From positions 248,001 through 312,000 of the forward strand of contig WARS01000046.1 in the NCBI GenBank assembly GCA_008933995.1: a DNA stretch of 64,000 bases, given 5' to 3'. Shown here piece after piece: positions 12,660 through 23,480 of this stretch. Position 1 is the stretch's first letter. Each line of letters opens with the position of its first letter. The DNA is from Datnioides undecimradiatus (taxonomy: Eukaryota; Chordata; Actinopteri; Lobotiformes; Datnioididae). The notes beneath the pieces are model-generated. The model did no database searches and was not told the DNA's origin. It saw nothing but the letters and a program-made list of their open reading frames with translations. A program made the translations under genes and the position numbers.

Positions 12660-14182
12660 TTATACATATAAATCTAAATGTAGTTTAACTTTAAAGATAA
12701 ACACTGACAATGTTATCCAGATCTGTACTGTGAGACACTTTGGCACTTCTCTAGGTTTGACCTTAAAGGTGCTCTGAGCTGGTTTTGTCGCCCTCTAGAG
12801 GCCCTGATTTAAGATTTCACCCAGAAGTCCTGCAACACGATGCTGCCACTGCCAACTTCATGAAGCTTATTACCGGGGTAGAGATGAAGAGAAACCTCTG
12901 CTGCTGCATCATCTTTCCCTTCCAATCTCACCTTTTTACTGCAGATTCATTTTATATTAAACCGCACTTTGACATATTGAGAATTTATACGATCGCTGCT
13001 ACAGATCTGATTTTTCATGTCTGTCGATAACGCGAGGATTTACTGTAATTTAAAAACGGCGTGGTGAATGTTAAAATGATGAGCATCAGACCTTAATGCC
13101 TGGGATGTGTTTAAAGTGTCATGTACCAAGTGCCACCATTAAATACCTGGTCAGATTTGTAATCTTGTTCTCTTATTATTCAACAGATCGCTCCTGATTT
13201 TAAAGAAAAACTGCTAATTGAAGGTTTTAAGCTTTTGATTTTTCCTCTTTTGTTAAATAAAAACAGGCTTAAATGAAACAAAAATCTATATTTGTCTAGT
13301 AAAGGAACAAAAAGGTATAATTTTGGTATCAGATGTTGTATAATTGCTGTACTGCCGTGCTGATGAGGCTAATCATAAAGTAACGCTGCAAACCATGTCA
13401 CCTTTTCATAAGGAAAAACATTTATATTCAACGTTTTATGCACAACTTTCTCCTTTTACACTCTGCAGGGCTCTCAGGAGACATTTACACACACAGTGAT
13501 GGGGAGTCATTTTGTGGGGTTTAGAGAGGGATTCGGGCAGATTTGAGGCTGCAGCTTTTAAAAACGTCAGATCATGTTGAAGTGTCAGTTAATCACACCG
13601 CCGGTGCCAGACTGTGAGAAAATATCCTCAGATCAACAGAGAAGTGCGGCCTAATTCCTCTCAAACCACAATCCACTCTGATTCAGACCTTCAAGAGGTC
13701 CAGCATGTGCTGATGGCGAAGAAAGGGCCTCCAGCTTTTCAGATTTCTTGTAAACTTTGAACAAATATTTGAATTCCAGGCGTGAAATCACCGCAGAGTC
13801 CTGACTGGTTTACATTCATATCACTGCAGCTGCATGAATAATATAATATTTATAGTACTAATAGAATCTGATAAACGTCTTATTCAGTACTTTGTGGAAT
13901 TAAATAGCAGTACATGGATTTGTGCGCATTTGAAACTTATGCTTCACCTTAAAAATCTACCATACTGTGTACTCTGTGCAACAATACTATGCTAATCACA
14001 CACACACACACATATATATATATAGAAATTACATTAAATTGCATTTATACATTTCTGATCCAGAATTCAAGACCTCCTCACGTTTGAGTACAACTAATCC
14101 AGGTTCGTTTAAAACGTCTTTCAAAGGGAAATAAGTTATTTGATGGTATGATGGACTTGTCATGTTTTCTACTGAGAACACA
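12660..14182. other. Intergenic region between convergent selenol and clec11a
   Basis: About 1.5 kb without a supportable gene. It contains a short (CA)n(TA)n tract near 13999-14025. The two flanking genes point toward each other, so both 3' UTRs end in or near this interval. Confidence 0.6.
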
Positions 14183-14795
14183 TTTAAAGGGATAATTCGA
14201 GTTTTTCTTAAACAGTGGGGCTGTTTGAGGTACTTATGCATAGTCAGTGTCAGCAGCGGGGCGAGTATCGGTGTAGGAAGCAAAGCAATGTACTGCTCAA
14301 TGTGCCTTAGATACTTTAAAAAAACAACATCAGTTTAAGTGTACACTGCGTTTTGAATATTTAAAACACATCATCTTGATGTCAGACAGTCATTTCTGAT
14401 GGGAAACTGAAGCTGTTACACTCAAATTCAAATCCACCAGACTCCTTTGGCGAAAACAGCTATTCTACCGTGCAGAGCGCAGGAGTTGCTGATCTACTTC
14501 TGCCTCAATCGGTTAAGATTTTTTTTTTAATGTGTGACTTTGGTGAATCTGAATGAACTTTGTACAACACTGATGTCACACGATATCATCAAACTAACCA
14601 ATCGAGGCAGTGGTAGACCAGCAACTCCTGTATCCCATATCATGCTAAGGTAAAGCAGTAACATACGTTTTGCTGCTGACCCATCACAGCAGTGCGTTGC
14701 TTAGCTTCCTGCACCAGCACTCCTGCTGCTTCTCCAAACCGGGAGATAAGTACCTTGTACACTCCAACTTTAAAAAACAGGAACTATCCCTTTAA
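14183..14795. mobile_element. MITE-like element with ~50-bp terminal inverted repeats
   Basis: About 613 bp. The left end reads TTTAAAGGGATAATTCGAG and continues to GAGGTACTTATGC. The reverse complement of the right end reads TTAAAGGGATAGTTCCTG and continues to AAGGTACTTATC. The inverted ends therefore match with mismatches over about 50 bases and finish in TTAA, the target of several cut-and-paste superfamilies. There is no internal open frame of note. A diverged relative lies in a ttc13 intron, and a short fragment resembling the left end (GGGTTTTTTGAAGTGGG) lies near 45077-45115. Confidence 0.75.
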
Positions 14796-14827
14796 GATGA
14801 GCGAGTAAAGCTTTAAAAGAGTTCATT

Positions 14828-17544
14828 TTAAAGTGCCACCCTGTCATCAAACTCGCACAGATAGTTCATGGTCCGATCGCAGTAGTGGTCCCACCAGTCC
14901 CCATCGTCCGACGACATTGCCACACAGTTCTCCCGCCGCCCCCCGTCCGGCTGGCTGGACAGGAAGTGTTTGCGCCACTGGAAGTATGAGACTCGGGTCC
15001 CATCGTCGAAAAGATACATGCCCTCGGATCGCAGGTCGTTGATGCCCAGCCAGACGGGCCAGTTCCCCGGGTGGAAGAACGACTTGACGTAGTCGGCGAG
15101 GGCCTCCTGCTCCTTGCGGTCTCGGGGCATCGCCATGCGGCCGCCACGTTCCAGGCACTTCCTGGATGCTCCAGCATAGTCCTCGTAGCTGTTGTACACA
15201 AGGTAGCATTTATATCCCAATCTGCGTCCCTTCTGGCAACCTAGGAAGCAGAGAAGAAGAAGACAGATGCTCTTTAGTGGCCAAACGCTCAGCTATGTTC
15301 ATTAGCATGTCGCTAACTCTGCCAGCTTTTCCAATGAAAACAGCCGTCTCCTGCACCCAGAGCTGTGGACACCAACCCAGGAATGCTCTAAATAAAACCA
15401 AAACAATGAGCTGAAAGACCCTAAAAGGCACCAGAGGACTGAGGGGAGCTGCAGACCTGGATTATAATTTAAGCCCAGATGTGATGAGCCTCCACAGATG
15501 AACTGCACAGGGAGAGTAAAACCAGGCCAAACAGAGTCGGAGCAGGAGTGGCCACACCTCGTAATCACTGTTGTCTTTAATCTCAAGGGCTCTAACGTGC
15601 TACCGGTCAAACATAGACTGGAGGCAGAGGTGGAGTTGACAAAAGATTGCGTGTCCTTTGTTTTTCTCTGTCATCATGCTTGAAGATGGGAGATCCAAGG
15701 TAAATAACCCTGATACCTTCCAGTCTTCCTGTCTCCTTGCGGTTGTCCTTGCTGTGCTGGTAAACCTCCCGAATGCTGTCCTCCAGCTCCCCGACTTTAG
15801 CTGCCGACAACAAGGAAACGTGAAAAGTCAGTGCATCTTTCTCATTTTACCATTTTTAAACAGTTTTTGGGGTTGTGGTGGAAAAGCGAGCGTCTCACCA
15901 TCCATCCTGGTCAGACGGTCCATCAGCTGGCTGACTTTCACATCCAGAGTGTAGTGACCGACATTCAGCTTGTGGATGGCCTGGTCCATGCTGGCCAGCC
16001 TGGACACTGAGGAAGAGAACATGGTGAATCCAGCAGGATATGATGGAGGATAAAAAGGAGGAGAGCAGGAAAGAAAAAGCAGATGTGTTGCATTAATGAA
16101 ATATAATACTGTGTGACGTTAAAGCACACAGATAAGTCTCGTAGTTATTGGGTTTATATGCGATGCAGGTATTTTCTGCAGCATCGCAATAACATCTGTC
16201 CATTTTAAACCTGGATTGGAGACGAACGTGGCGACTCACAGACATAGTTGTATGAGTTTTCAAAGTCTGACACGATGCTGGTTGGCTCCGGTTCAGGCTC
16301 TGGAAGAATGTCAGGGACGTCCCCCCTTGCCTTCTTCACCTCTGGCACTGATGCCTGAAACAGAGAGAGAGAGAGATCCTGATGTCACCATTTCTCAGAT
16401 GCTTTCTCCACCACATTTAAGTTCTGTTAGCTTCTCTGCTCCCCCCCCCCCACTACTAATAAAACACAAACCTCAGATGCACAAAACCAGCTCATTAGGC
16501 TCGTACACATGTACACATCTGGACCTGGCTCCTTCTGAAAACCTCAATTAAGTCATTTTGTGTCATTTCTGTTCTCGTTTACTGCACAAAGTCTGTGAGA
16601 AGAGTCTCCCAGGAGCTGCAGCAAACGGCCCTGCTAATGAAACGGCTGTTAAATCCTCAGCCTTATGTGTTTTTCCTGACATGACTGTGATGTAACGCCT
16701 CTCTAACAAGGAACACAAAGCAAACACACACTTAGACTTGTCGCGTCGTCCTCAACGATGTGAACTGCACACACGGACAGCTTGTTTGCAGTCGTGCACA
16801 GTATTTACCTCTGGTATTCAGCCCGCTTACTGAAGTAAAAGTGCTAATATCACACTGTTAAAACGCTGCCATGCAAGTAAAAGTAAAATAATAAAATAAA
16901 AGTACTTCCTGCAGACATGACTGTTATATACATTGTTACAGTGAATTGTTATGACTTGTGTATTAATGTAAAAGCAAGATTTAAACTGAAATTAAGCCTA
17001 TTTTGAACTATTTTGCATAAAACTCCATTTACTGATTATTTTTATTATTTATATTAATATATTGATATCATATTATTTTATTATTAAAAGTTAAAGCAGC
17101 AAATTAAATGGTCACGTTTGAAAAGCTGCACCCACTGGATGCTTTTGCATAAAAACTGACTCGGTCGATCACCGTTTCTGCCGCTCGACTGCTTTATTAA
17201 TCACCTCAGCTGGACTTGTACATACCTTTGGGCACTTCAAATGATAACAAAGCATCATATTTTATGTATTATCTTTGTAAAGTGATTAGTAACTGAAGTT
17301 GAGCTGCAGGAGGAGTGAAAAGAACAGAGGTGTGTGGAAAGTGTCCTGAAAAGAGAGTATTCAAGTACTGCAGACTCTGATACACACCGTGGTCCTCACA
17401 CTGTTTGTATCAACATGTTCCCTCAGTGGAAGAACCTGCTCCTCTGGGTGCATCATCACTAACACCAGTCCTACCAGTTACACCATTATTATTTCGTCTG
17501 GTGTGTGTCATGATTCACACTTTCTGCTCGGACAGACTCTCCCG

Positions 17545-17598
<54 letters not shown>

Positions 17599-17772
17599 GT
17601 GAATGGCTGCAGTGTTTTACCCCAGACAAACAGCAACGGCACAGCATCCACTGCTAAATAGCGCACACGCAGTCCTGACCTGTGTTGGTGAAGCGTCGGG
17701 CGTCCCCGTGGGAACACACAGACCCACGGAGCATAAACACAGGAGGGCGAGCGAGGTGGCAGCTGGTCCCAT
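14828..17772 (-). CDS. clec11a: C-type lectin of the CLEC11A (stem cell growth factor/osteolectin) type
   Basis: Five coding exons on the minus strand: 17772-17680 (signal peptide), 16354-16240, 16006-15899, 15800-15717 and 15240-14828, all GT/AG with matching phases; 270 residues. Residues 1-20 form a hydrophobic signal peptide (TSLALLCLCSVGLCV). Residues 41-43 are RGD, followed by an acidic proline-rich stretch (PDILPEPEPEPT). Residues ~72-130 look like a coiled-coil stalk with heptad hydrophobics. Residues ~134-270 are one C-type lectin domain: first Cys in CQKGRRLGYKC, WPVWLGINDLRSEG, QPDGGRRENC and DGDWWDHYC. The WPVWLG...EGxYLF segment and one-exon lectin domain match CLEC11A best; tetranectin/CLEC3 are weaker alternatives. 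In mammals this is a secreted, heparin-binding growth factor for bone and blood progenitors. Confidence 0.85.
16250..16450 (-). repeat. Short (GA)n and poly-C tracts beside clec11a exon 2
   Basis: A (GA)n run (about 16362-16374) directly precedes the exon 2 acceptor on the minus strand, acting as its pyrimidine tract. A poly-C run lies at 16441-16450. Exon 2 itself occupies 16240-16354. Confidence 0.6.
17547..17595 (+). repeat. (CA)n microsatellite
   Basis: About 24 CA units in clec11a intron 1, 85 bases downstream of the signal-peptide exon in the direction of transcription. Confidence 0.95.
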
Positions 17773-18060
17773 TTTCTGCGTCCTAATAACTTCTGCTTCA
17801 GCGGCACGACTCCCTCTGAGCGCGTCCGTCCGCCTGTCGCTCTCTCTCCCCTCTCTCTCTCTCCCTCTCTGCCTGCGCTCTCTCTCCCCCTCCGAACCCT
17901 CGCTCGTGCTTCCCTCAGAGATGTGATCCAGGACCCGGTGCAGGAGGAGCATCAGCGGGAACCTCTCATTTGAAATGTGACTGAGAGCTGGTGTGTGTAA
18001 CCCTTTAAAAACACACACACACACACGCACGCAGACGCACACAGAGGCTGAGATCCCAGG
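17773..18060 (-). promoter_or_regulatory. Likely 5' UTR/promoter of clec11a with a GA-rich tract
   Basis: Upstream of the clec11a start on the minus strand. A long CT/GA-rich simple tract (about 17835-17890) reads GAGAGA on the coding strand. A (CA)n tract lies at about 18009-18027. No TATA box is evident. The assignment rests mainly on position. Confidence 0.4.
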
Positions 18061-18636
18061 TGTTTAAAAAAACAAACCCTGAATCACATCCCAGCTGTCT
18101 CTCTCTGCCTGCTGCCTCTCCTCTGTCTCCTCTCTCTTGCCAAACAACAGGAAAGCCCTTTGTTTTTGCTCCCACCTCCCATTTCCACTCTTTGTGTAAA
18201 CAGTTTAACACAGGAGGAGGGGGCAGCATCACAGGTCCGGTGGAAACCACGTATCTCTTAAGGGCTTGGTAAAAACAAAAGCACTTTTCAGCTCATCCAG
18301 CGTATGCAGCCGTGGTTGTTACTCAATCAGCTCAAGAGGAAGGAGAGTCGAAGCAACAGCTTCGCCCTTAACGCGTCGAACCCTTAACGCTGCTGCGCAG
18401 CATCTCGAAATCTAACCTGGAGATACGAGGTTTTCACACGGCTCGAGATGATTGAACTGGAGCTTTGGACTGAATGAGACGGCCGCCATCACCCGGTGGA
18501 GTTTGCCTCGGTTGCCGTGGCGACGGATGTGTTGACACCAGAGCTCGGCCGCCGTTATGGAACATTTAGGACTTCTTATCTGCGTTGCCTTACGTGTGCA
18601 TGTCTGTACGTGTGAGTGCACTGTGGCCATAAGCTC

Positions 18637-18642
18637 GCACAC

Positions 18643-18675
<33 letters not shown>
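18637..18675 (+). repeat. (CA)n microsatellite
   Basis: Near-perfect CA repeat with one CG interruption, upstream of clec11a. Confidence 0.92.
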
Positions 18676-18677
<2 letters not shown>

Positions 18678-18796
18678 TTTGGCTTAATATGAAGCCGGCT
18701 TGCCAAGTCTAATTAAATAAATCAGTGGTAAGAGAAATATGGGGTGGTGAATCTGTTTGAGGGAACTGATGACATAAAAAGAAAAGAGAAAGACCT

Positions 18797-18807
18797 TGTG
18801 TGTGTGC

Positions 18808-18848
<41 letters not shown>
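18797..18848 (+). repeat. (TG)n microsatellite
   Basis: About 25 TG units with one CATA interruption, only 120 bases from the preceding CA tract and of opposite phase. The pair could form a long imperfect inverted repeat. Confidence 0.93.
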
Positions 18849-18849
<1 letters not shown>

Positions 18850-18852
<3 letters not shown>

Positions 18853-21800
18853 TTACAGGAGGTATGCCAGTTAAATGCACAGAATCCAGCAGGTTTCCAG
18901 AAGCGACGCTCTGGGATCTGGAGACTGGGGAGGAGCTCCGGCAGCGACTGGGACTGCAGCTTCTCAGGCGAAGCCCGGGACAGATGTTCGAGCCTGGGGA
19001 CGTCTGCACACACGCAGCTGTTCTTTGGTGCGCGTCCAGGTCAACGCTCCAAGAAAGCTTTTTCCAGACTTCGGTTTTTGGATTCAAAATAGCGGCTGGA
19101 AAAAAATCTGTGACCCGATGCAGAAAAAAAGTGTTGTATCCTTGATTTTTACTGACCTTAGCGGCTGCTGATTCCCCCACCGTGAGCAGCCAAAAGCTAC
19201 GTTTTCATTTTTATGAATTGTGTTTTGTGATATGAAATCCACAAATACTGAGTCTAACAACTCATCAGTGGTCAGCTCAACCCTTAGGCTTCAAAAAAGA
19301 ACTCACAGAGGTTAATAAACTCAGTTCAGTGAAAGAGCAGATGTTAATAAAAGATTCTAGGCTGCAACCTTAAATCACCTATTGCCTTTTGTTTACTTTA
19401 CTGCATTGAAAAGCAGCCTCAGCATTGCCTGCCTGCGAGGCCTACGGTGTACGACATGAAATGACAATGAGTCTGCGTTTGTGCGTGCAAATGGTTCTGA
19501 AGTGCAGATTTTTCCATACCCATCACATCAGCGCAAAAACATGTGGGCAACTCCAGCCGACTTTCAGCTAACTGCAGGCCACCTCAGACCTGCACGATGC
19601 GCTGCGATGTCTGGGACGTGACTAATGCATCATCCGTCGCTATCAGAATCAGTTGCTTCCCTAAAGATTTGCTGCCAGACAGAAGGTAACACACCGTTGC
19701 ACAATAACAGCCCTGCCTCTGTTGCCGCTGTGAGTTCAATGCCGTGCAATGATTTTCACCCACCCGAACATTTGTTGCAGAGAGTAGATGAGAGGGAACA
19801 CAAAGCAGCCATTCACGGGGTGGAGGTGTTGGGTGGTGCTGCTGCAGGGAGGCGGCCGGAGCGGACAGAGGTGCCTCAGTTCAGCGAGGGATGATGAACA
19901 CAAACATACAGTACCTTAAGGACCAGCGCTGACACATGATATATTTAGATTTAATCTGTTTGAGTGTATTTTGCTCTGATGTGAAATATCTTCTGTAACC
20001 AGTCATAAGCCCCCCAAATTATTAATATTTAGTGCCTTGGCCAGACTGTAAAACAATGTTCAGACTGAGAGGGATCTCCACTCAAGTCTTTTCACAGGTT
20101 TTGGGCAGAGCTGCTGCAAAAGTGCAAACTGTAAAAAGTGTTTTTTGGCTCCGAGAGGTGCTGCGTGAGATCTGACATATTGCTTCAAATGATGTGTTGT
20201 GCAGGCTAATAGCGTTACGCAACTGAAATGCGGAAGGAGCTGTCAGCTGTAGAGCATTGGGGGTGATGTAGGCTCAGATGCAGACGCTGGCTTTGATGAG
20301 AAAGAACATATAAGGAACAAATGCTGTTCAACACAGTTCCCCTGCTTCCTTAACACCAAGGTTTTGACTTGTTATGATATGTAAAACTAAATAAACTGCA
20401 TTAATACAGTTAATTTGCTCTCTTGATAAGATGTCTGCTAACACAAAGCTAGCTTAGCATATCACAAACCTAATATAACCAGTACAAAGTGTTATACCTA
20501 TACCTATACCAAGTATAAATGGCAGAGGAGGAAACTTAGTGGTAGCAGGAGGAGTAATAATATTTCAAACATGACTCTGTGACTTCCTGGAGTCTCCACT
20601 GGTTGCATAGCAACCTCACTGCAACAACAACACTCCAGGAAGCATTTCAAGCACCTTTCAAGGTGCTTTGAGGACAGCTTTTGTTCCCTTTAGATAGAGT
20701 CAGGCTAGCTGTTCCCTCTGCTCCCGGTCTTTATGCTAAGCTCGACTAATCTGCAGCTGGCTGCTGCCAGGAAACTAAACATGTCACCTGACATGTTGAA
20801 CAGATCCTTTACATTAACTGAACTTGATAAAAACAGGTCAAGTCACACTGACAAACACCTCTTATTCAAACTGGGAGTTCAATCAGCCGTGCAGGCACTT
20901 GAAGCCCATGGCGATCATAACAAAACATCATAACAGTGGAGGTGGACATCATCAGGTCTTCAGTAAATCATCACCATCTGCTTCGTGTGCTGGTCTGACT
21001 CAGGTAGCCCTGGCCTCCCCAGCTAATGTTAGCCTTCACAACATGCATTATGCATGAAACACAGTAATGCTCTCCCTTCCTTAAATACACACTGTCGAGC
21101 GGCTGCTTTGCGCCCGGGGGAGACGGTGGAACAAGGTCTGCTGATTCTAAACTGGGCCAACGTGTTGTTTAACTGAACAGCGCAAAGTTTCCTCTGAGCG
21201 CCGGACATCCTTCCCTCCTCCTTTCCTAAATGCCATTTTGGATCTGGTAGAAATTACAGCTGGAGGAATTGATGTCATGGAGCTGCGAGGGAGGTCAACG
21301 AGAACGCAAACAAGCAGGCAAACAATCCTAATGTCAACCATGAAAAGGAAACCCTCGGCCGCTCTGGAGCCCGATCCCGGGAGAAATTAAGGGAGGGCTA
21401 TATTAACGTTTTATTAAATTATAACAATATGATTTGTGGATCTGATCAAAGGCCAAAGAGGGAAGAAACTGGAAACCAGCGCTCAACATTACAAAGGAAT
21501 GTGTTTTAGTGTCCAAAAAAACTACAAAAATCATTTTGCATGCAACAGAAAAAGACAAGAAACACGTTTGACCTTTAATTTATTCACTTTCTCCCAGTCT
21601 GTGATCTCAAAACACGAGTGCAATATACACGTATAGCATAAGATACAATCAGCAGATAAATACAAAATTCAGTAAAATATTACTCTAGTCATGAAAACTG
21701 GATTTTAAATCTATGACACAAGTGGTACAAATCACTACATGCCTGCCTGTTTACCTAAAACGACACGTCTGGGTGCGTCTTACTCTTCATCGTAAATGCA

Positions 21801-22354
21801 CGCTAGCTTTGCTCAGCACTAGTTTGAGGTCAAAGGTGACATCTGGGAAGGGTGAGGTGGTGAGGAAGTGTCGGCAAGAAGCTAAATCCCGCACAGGTCA
21901 TCAGTAACAGGTTCACACGGCAACCCGGACATACGGTCCATGAGTTTTCCATGGCTACGGTCGAGCGCTTCTGTGGGGGTCGGGGGGGGGGGCGACGACC
22001 TGGTTTCCACTAAAATCCATCAAATTCAATGAATGCGTGAAAGCTGGGAAATACATTCGGCTCTAGATTACTGTGAAGTGATGAAATGGTAAACTTCCAT
22101 GATATTCCAGGAATTCCATAACCAGGAGGAATACCGTCGGTATAACTGCACTACGTGGGCCGGGACTGCAGCACTGAGCACTACGTTAGCTCTAAAACGC
22201 TTAGACTTGTAGGAATATATAGGTACGTATAAATAAAAGCACATTTCAGAGCTGAACCTTCAGAACAAAAGATAAAACATTAAAGAAAGAGTGAGTGTTT
22301 TGCATGGACGGACGTCGGACATGCTTGATTAGTGTCTAAAGCAACTCGCAACCA
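18850..22354. other. Gene-poor interval between clec11a and C1orf198
   Basis: About 3.5 kb with no supportable exon. A fragment at about 20690-20770 (CAGGCTAGCTGTTCCCTCTGC then TCTTTATGCTAAGCT) resembles a common dispersed fish repeat, and a short inverted repeat AGCACCTT-TC-AAGGTGCT lies near 20650. Part of 21.4-23.4 kb may be the 3' UTR of C1orf198, which is transcribed toward it, but I cannot define its end. Confidence 0.5.
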
Positions 22355-23145
22355 TGACTGCGCATTCACACTACGAGCGCGTTACCAAGGGTGTTCGCTG
22401 TAAACCAGTTAACAAATGCGCCCACAGCTGAACTTTATATCGGCCCTGGCCAATAAATACCACTGGGGTTCGACGCTTGTTTATCTCCAGGTCCATTAAA
22501 ATGTGTTTTTATTTACCGTTGCTCTTAAGAACAAGTGTAAAAGGCTTCAGTGCATCGTAACAGGCATTTTAACCTTCCCATAACCTTCGTAAACGTTGAC
22601 TCGAACGACTGCGGGGTGAAAAGGATGGCACAACTACCCCTGGACAGCGGCTGCAGCTGGAGCTAGCCTTGCCGGTTAGCTCTCGAATTGTTTTATTTGG
22701 TGTCTACTACATGATCGTGGCTAGCGAGCTAGCTACGGTAACAAGATACTGCATCATTATGAAAGGCAACGGCACGGCAGCTGTCCATGGCATTTTACCA
22801 AATCAGGTAAGAGTAAACAAACAACACGTGACCCACTTTAACCGATCGCCTTGAGTGTCTTATATCCCACTCGGGTCAGAGGGTAATGTTTATGCTGTGT
22901 CTAAATCTCTGTGTTTTAGCTACAATGATATCAGCTTAGCTAGCAGGCTAACAGCTATCCAACATGTGGCTGAGTGCATCTCATACAGCAATCAATCATT
23001 TCACGGTTGCATTTACATTTAGCTAAATATTTAATAGCTTCCTGTTAACGACACAAACAGCGAGTGAGCGTGAACGGGATCATTGGTTGGATTAAGAAGT
23101 GGGTAACATGTCTACCAAGCTGATCGCAGTGTGAATGCGCAGTCA
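22355..23145. mobile_element. 791-bp segment bounded by a perfect 18-bp inverted repeat
   Basis: Left arm 22355-22372 reads TGACTGCGCATTCACACT; 23128-23145 is its exact reverse complement, and similarity continues a few bases inward (ACGA against GCGA). The interior has no convincing coding frame. The arrangement suggests a non-autonomous DNA transposon or an inverted duplication. No clear target-site duplication is visible at the outer edges. Confidence 0.55.
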
Positions 23146-23480
23146 AGAGAGGGCACATGCGTTCTGTGGGGTTCAATCCCCGCCCCACTCTGCATTTAGT
23201 GGGCAGGGGGTGTTTGGCAAAACATTAAAGAGATCCAACCCTAATCAGAGGGGAGAGGGGGGCTTTTCTAGTGGGGGGGAGAAAACGCCAGCACGCAGGC
23301 GGTGAGATAATGTCTTAACAAGCCACTGGAGATAATTACAAGGACATGATGTGGTCATTTTTAAAGGCGGGGGTTTGGTAAATGTAGACGGTGCATGTCT
23401 GTCGTCATGGCAGTGTGGTCCTTCTTCAGAGCGATGATGAGAATGATTCATTCAGAGCGGCGACTGCTCCCGGCCGCGGT

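Noticed and set aside
14833-15209. Several open frames on both strands over the lectin exon
   Set aside because: GC-rich shadow frames of the C-type lectin domain.
17617-18042. Long minus-strand frame running upstream of the clec11a signal peptide
   Set aside because: Upstream part is translated GA and CA repeat; the supported start is the ATG at 17772 followed by the signal peptide.
18722-19180. Overlapping open frames on both strands near 19 kb
   Set aside because: They run through TG/CA repeats, lack splice partners and show no family motif.
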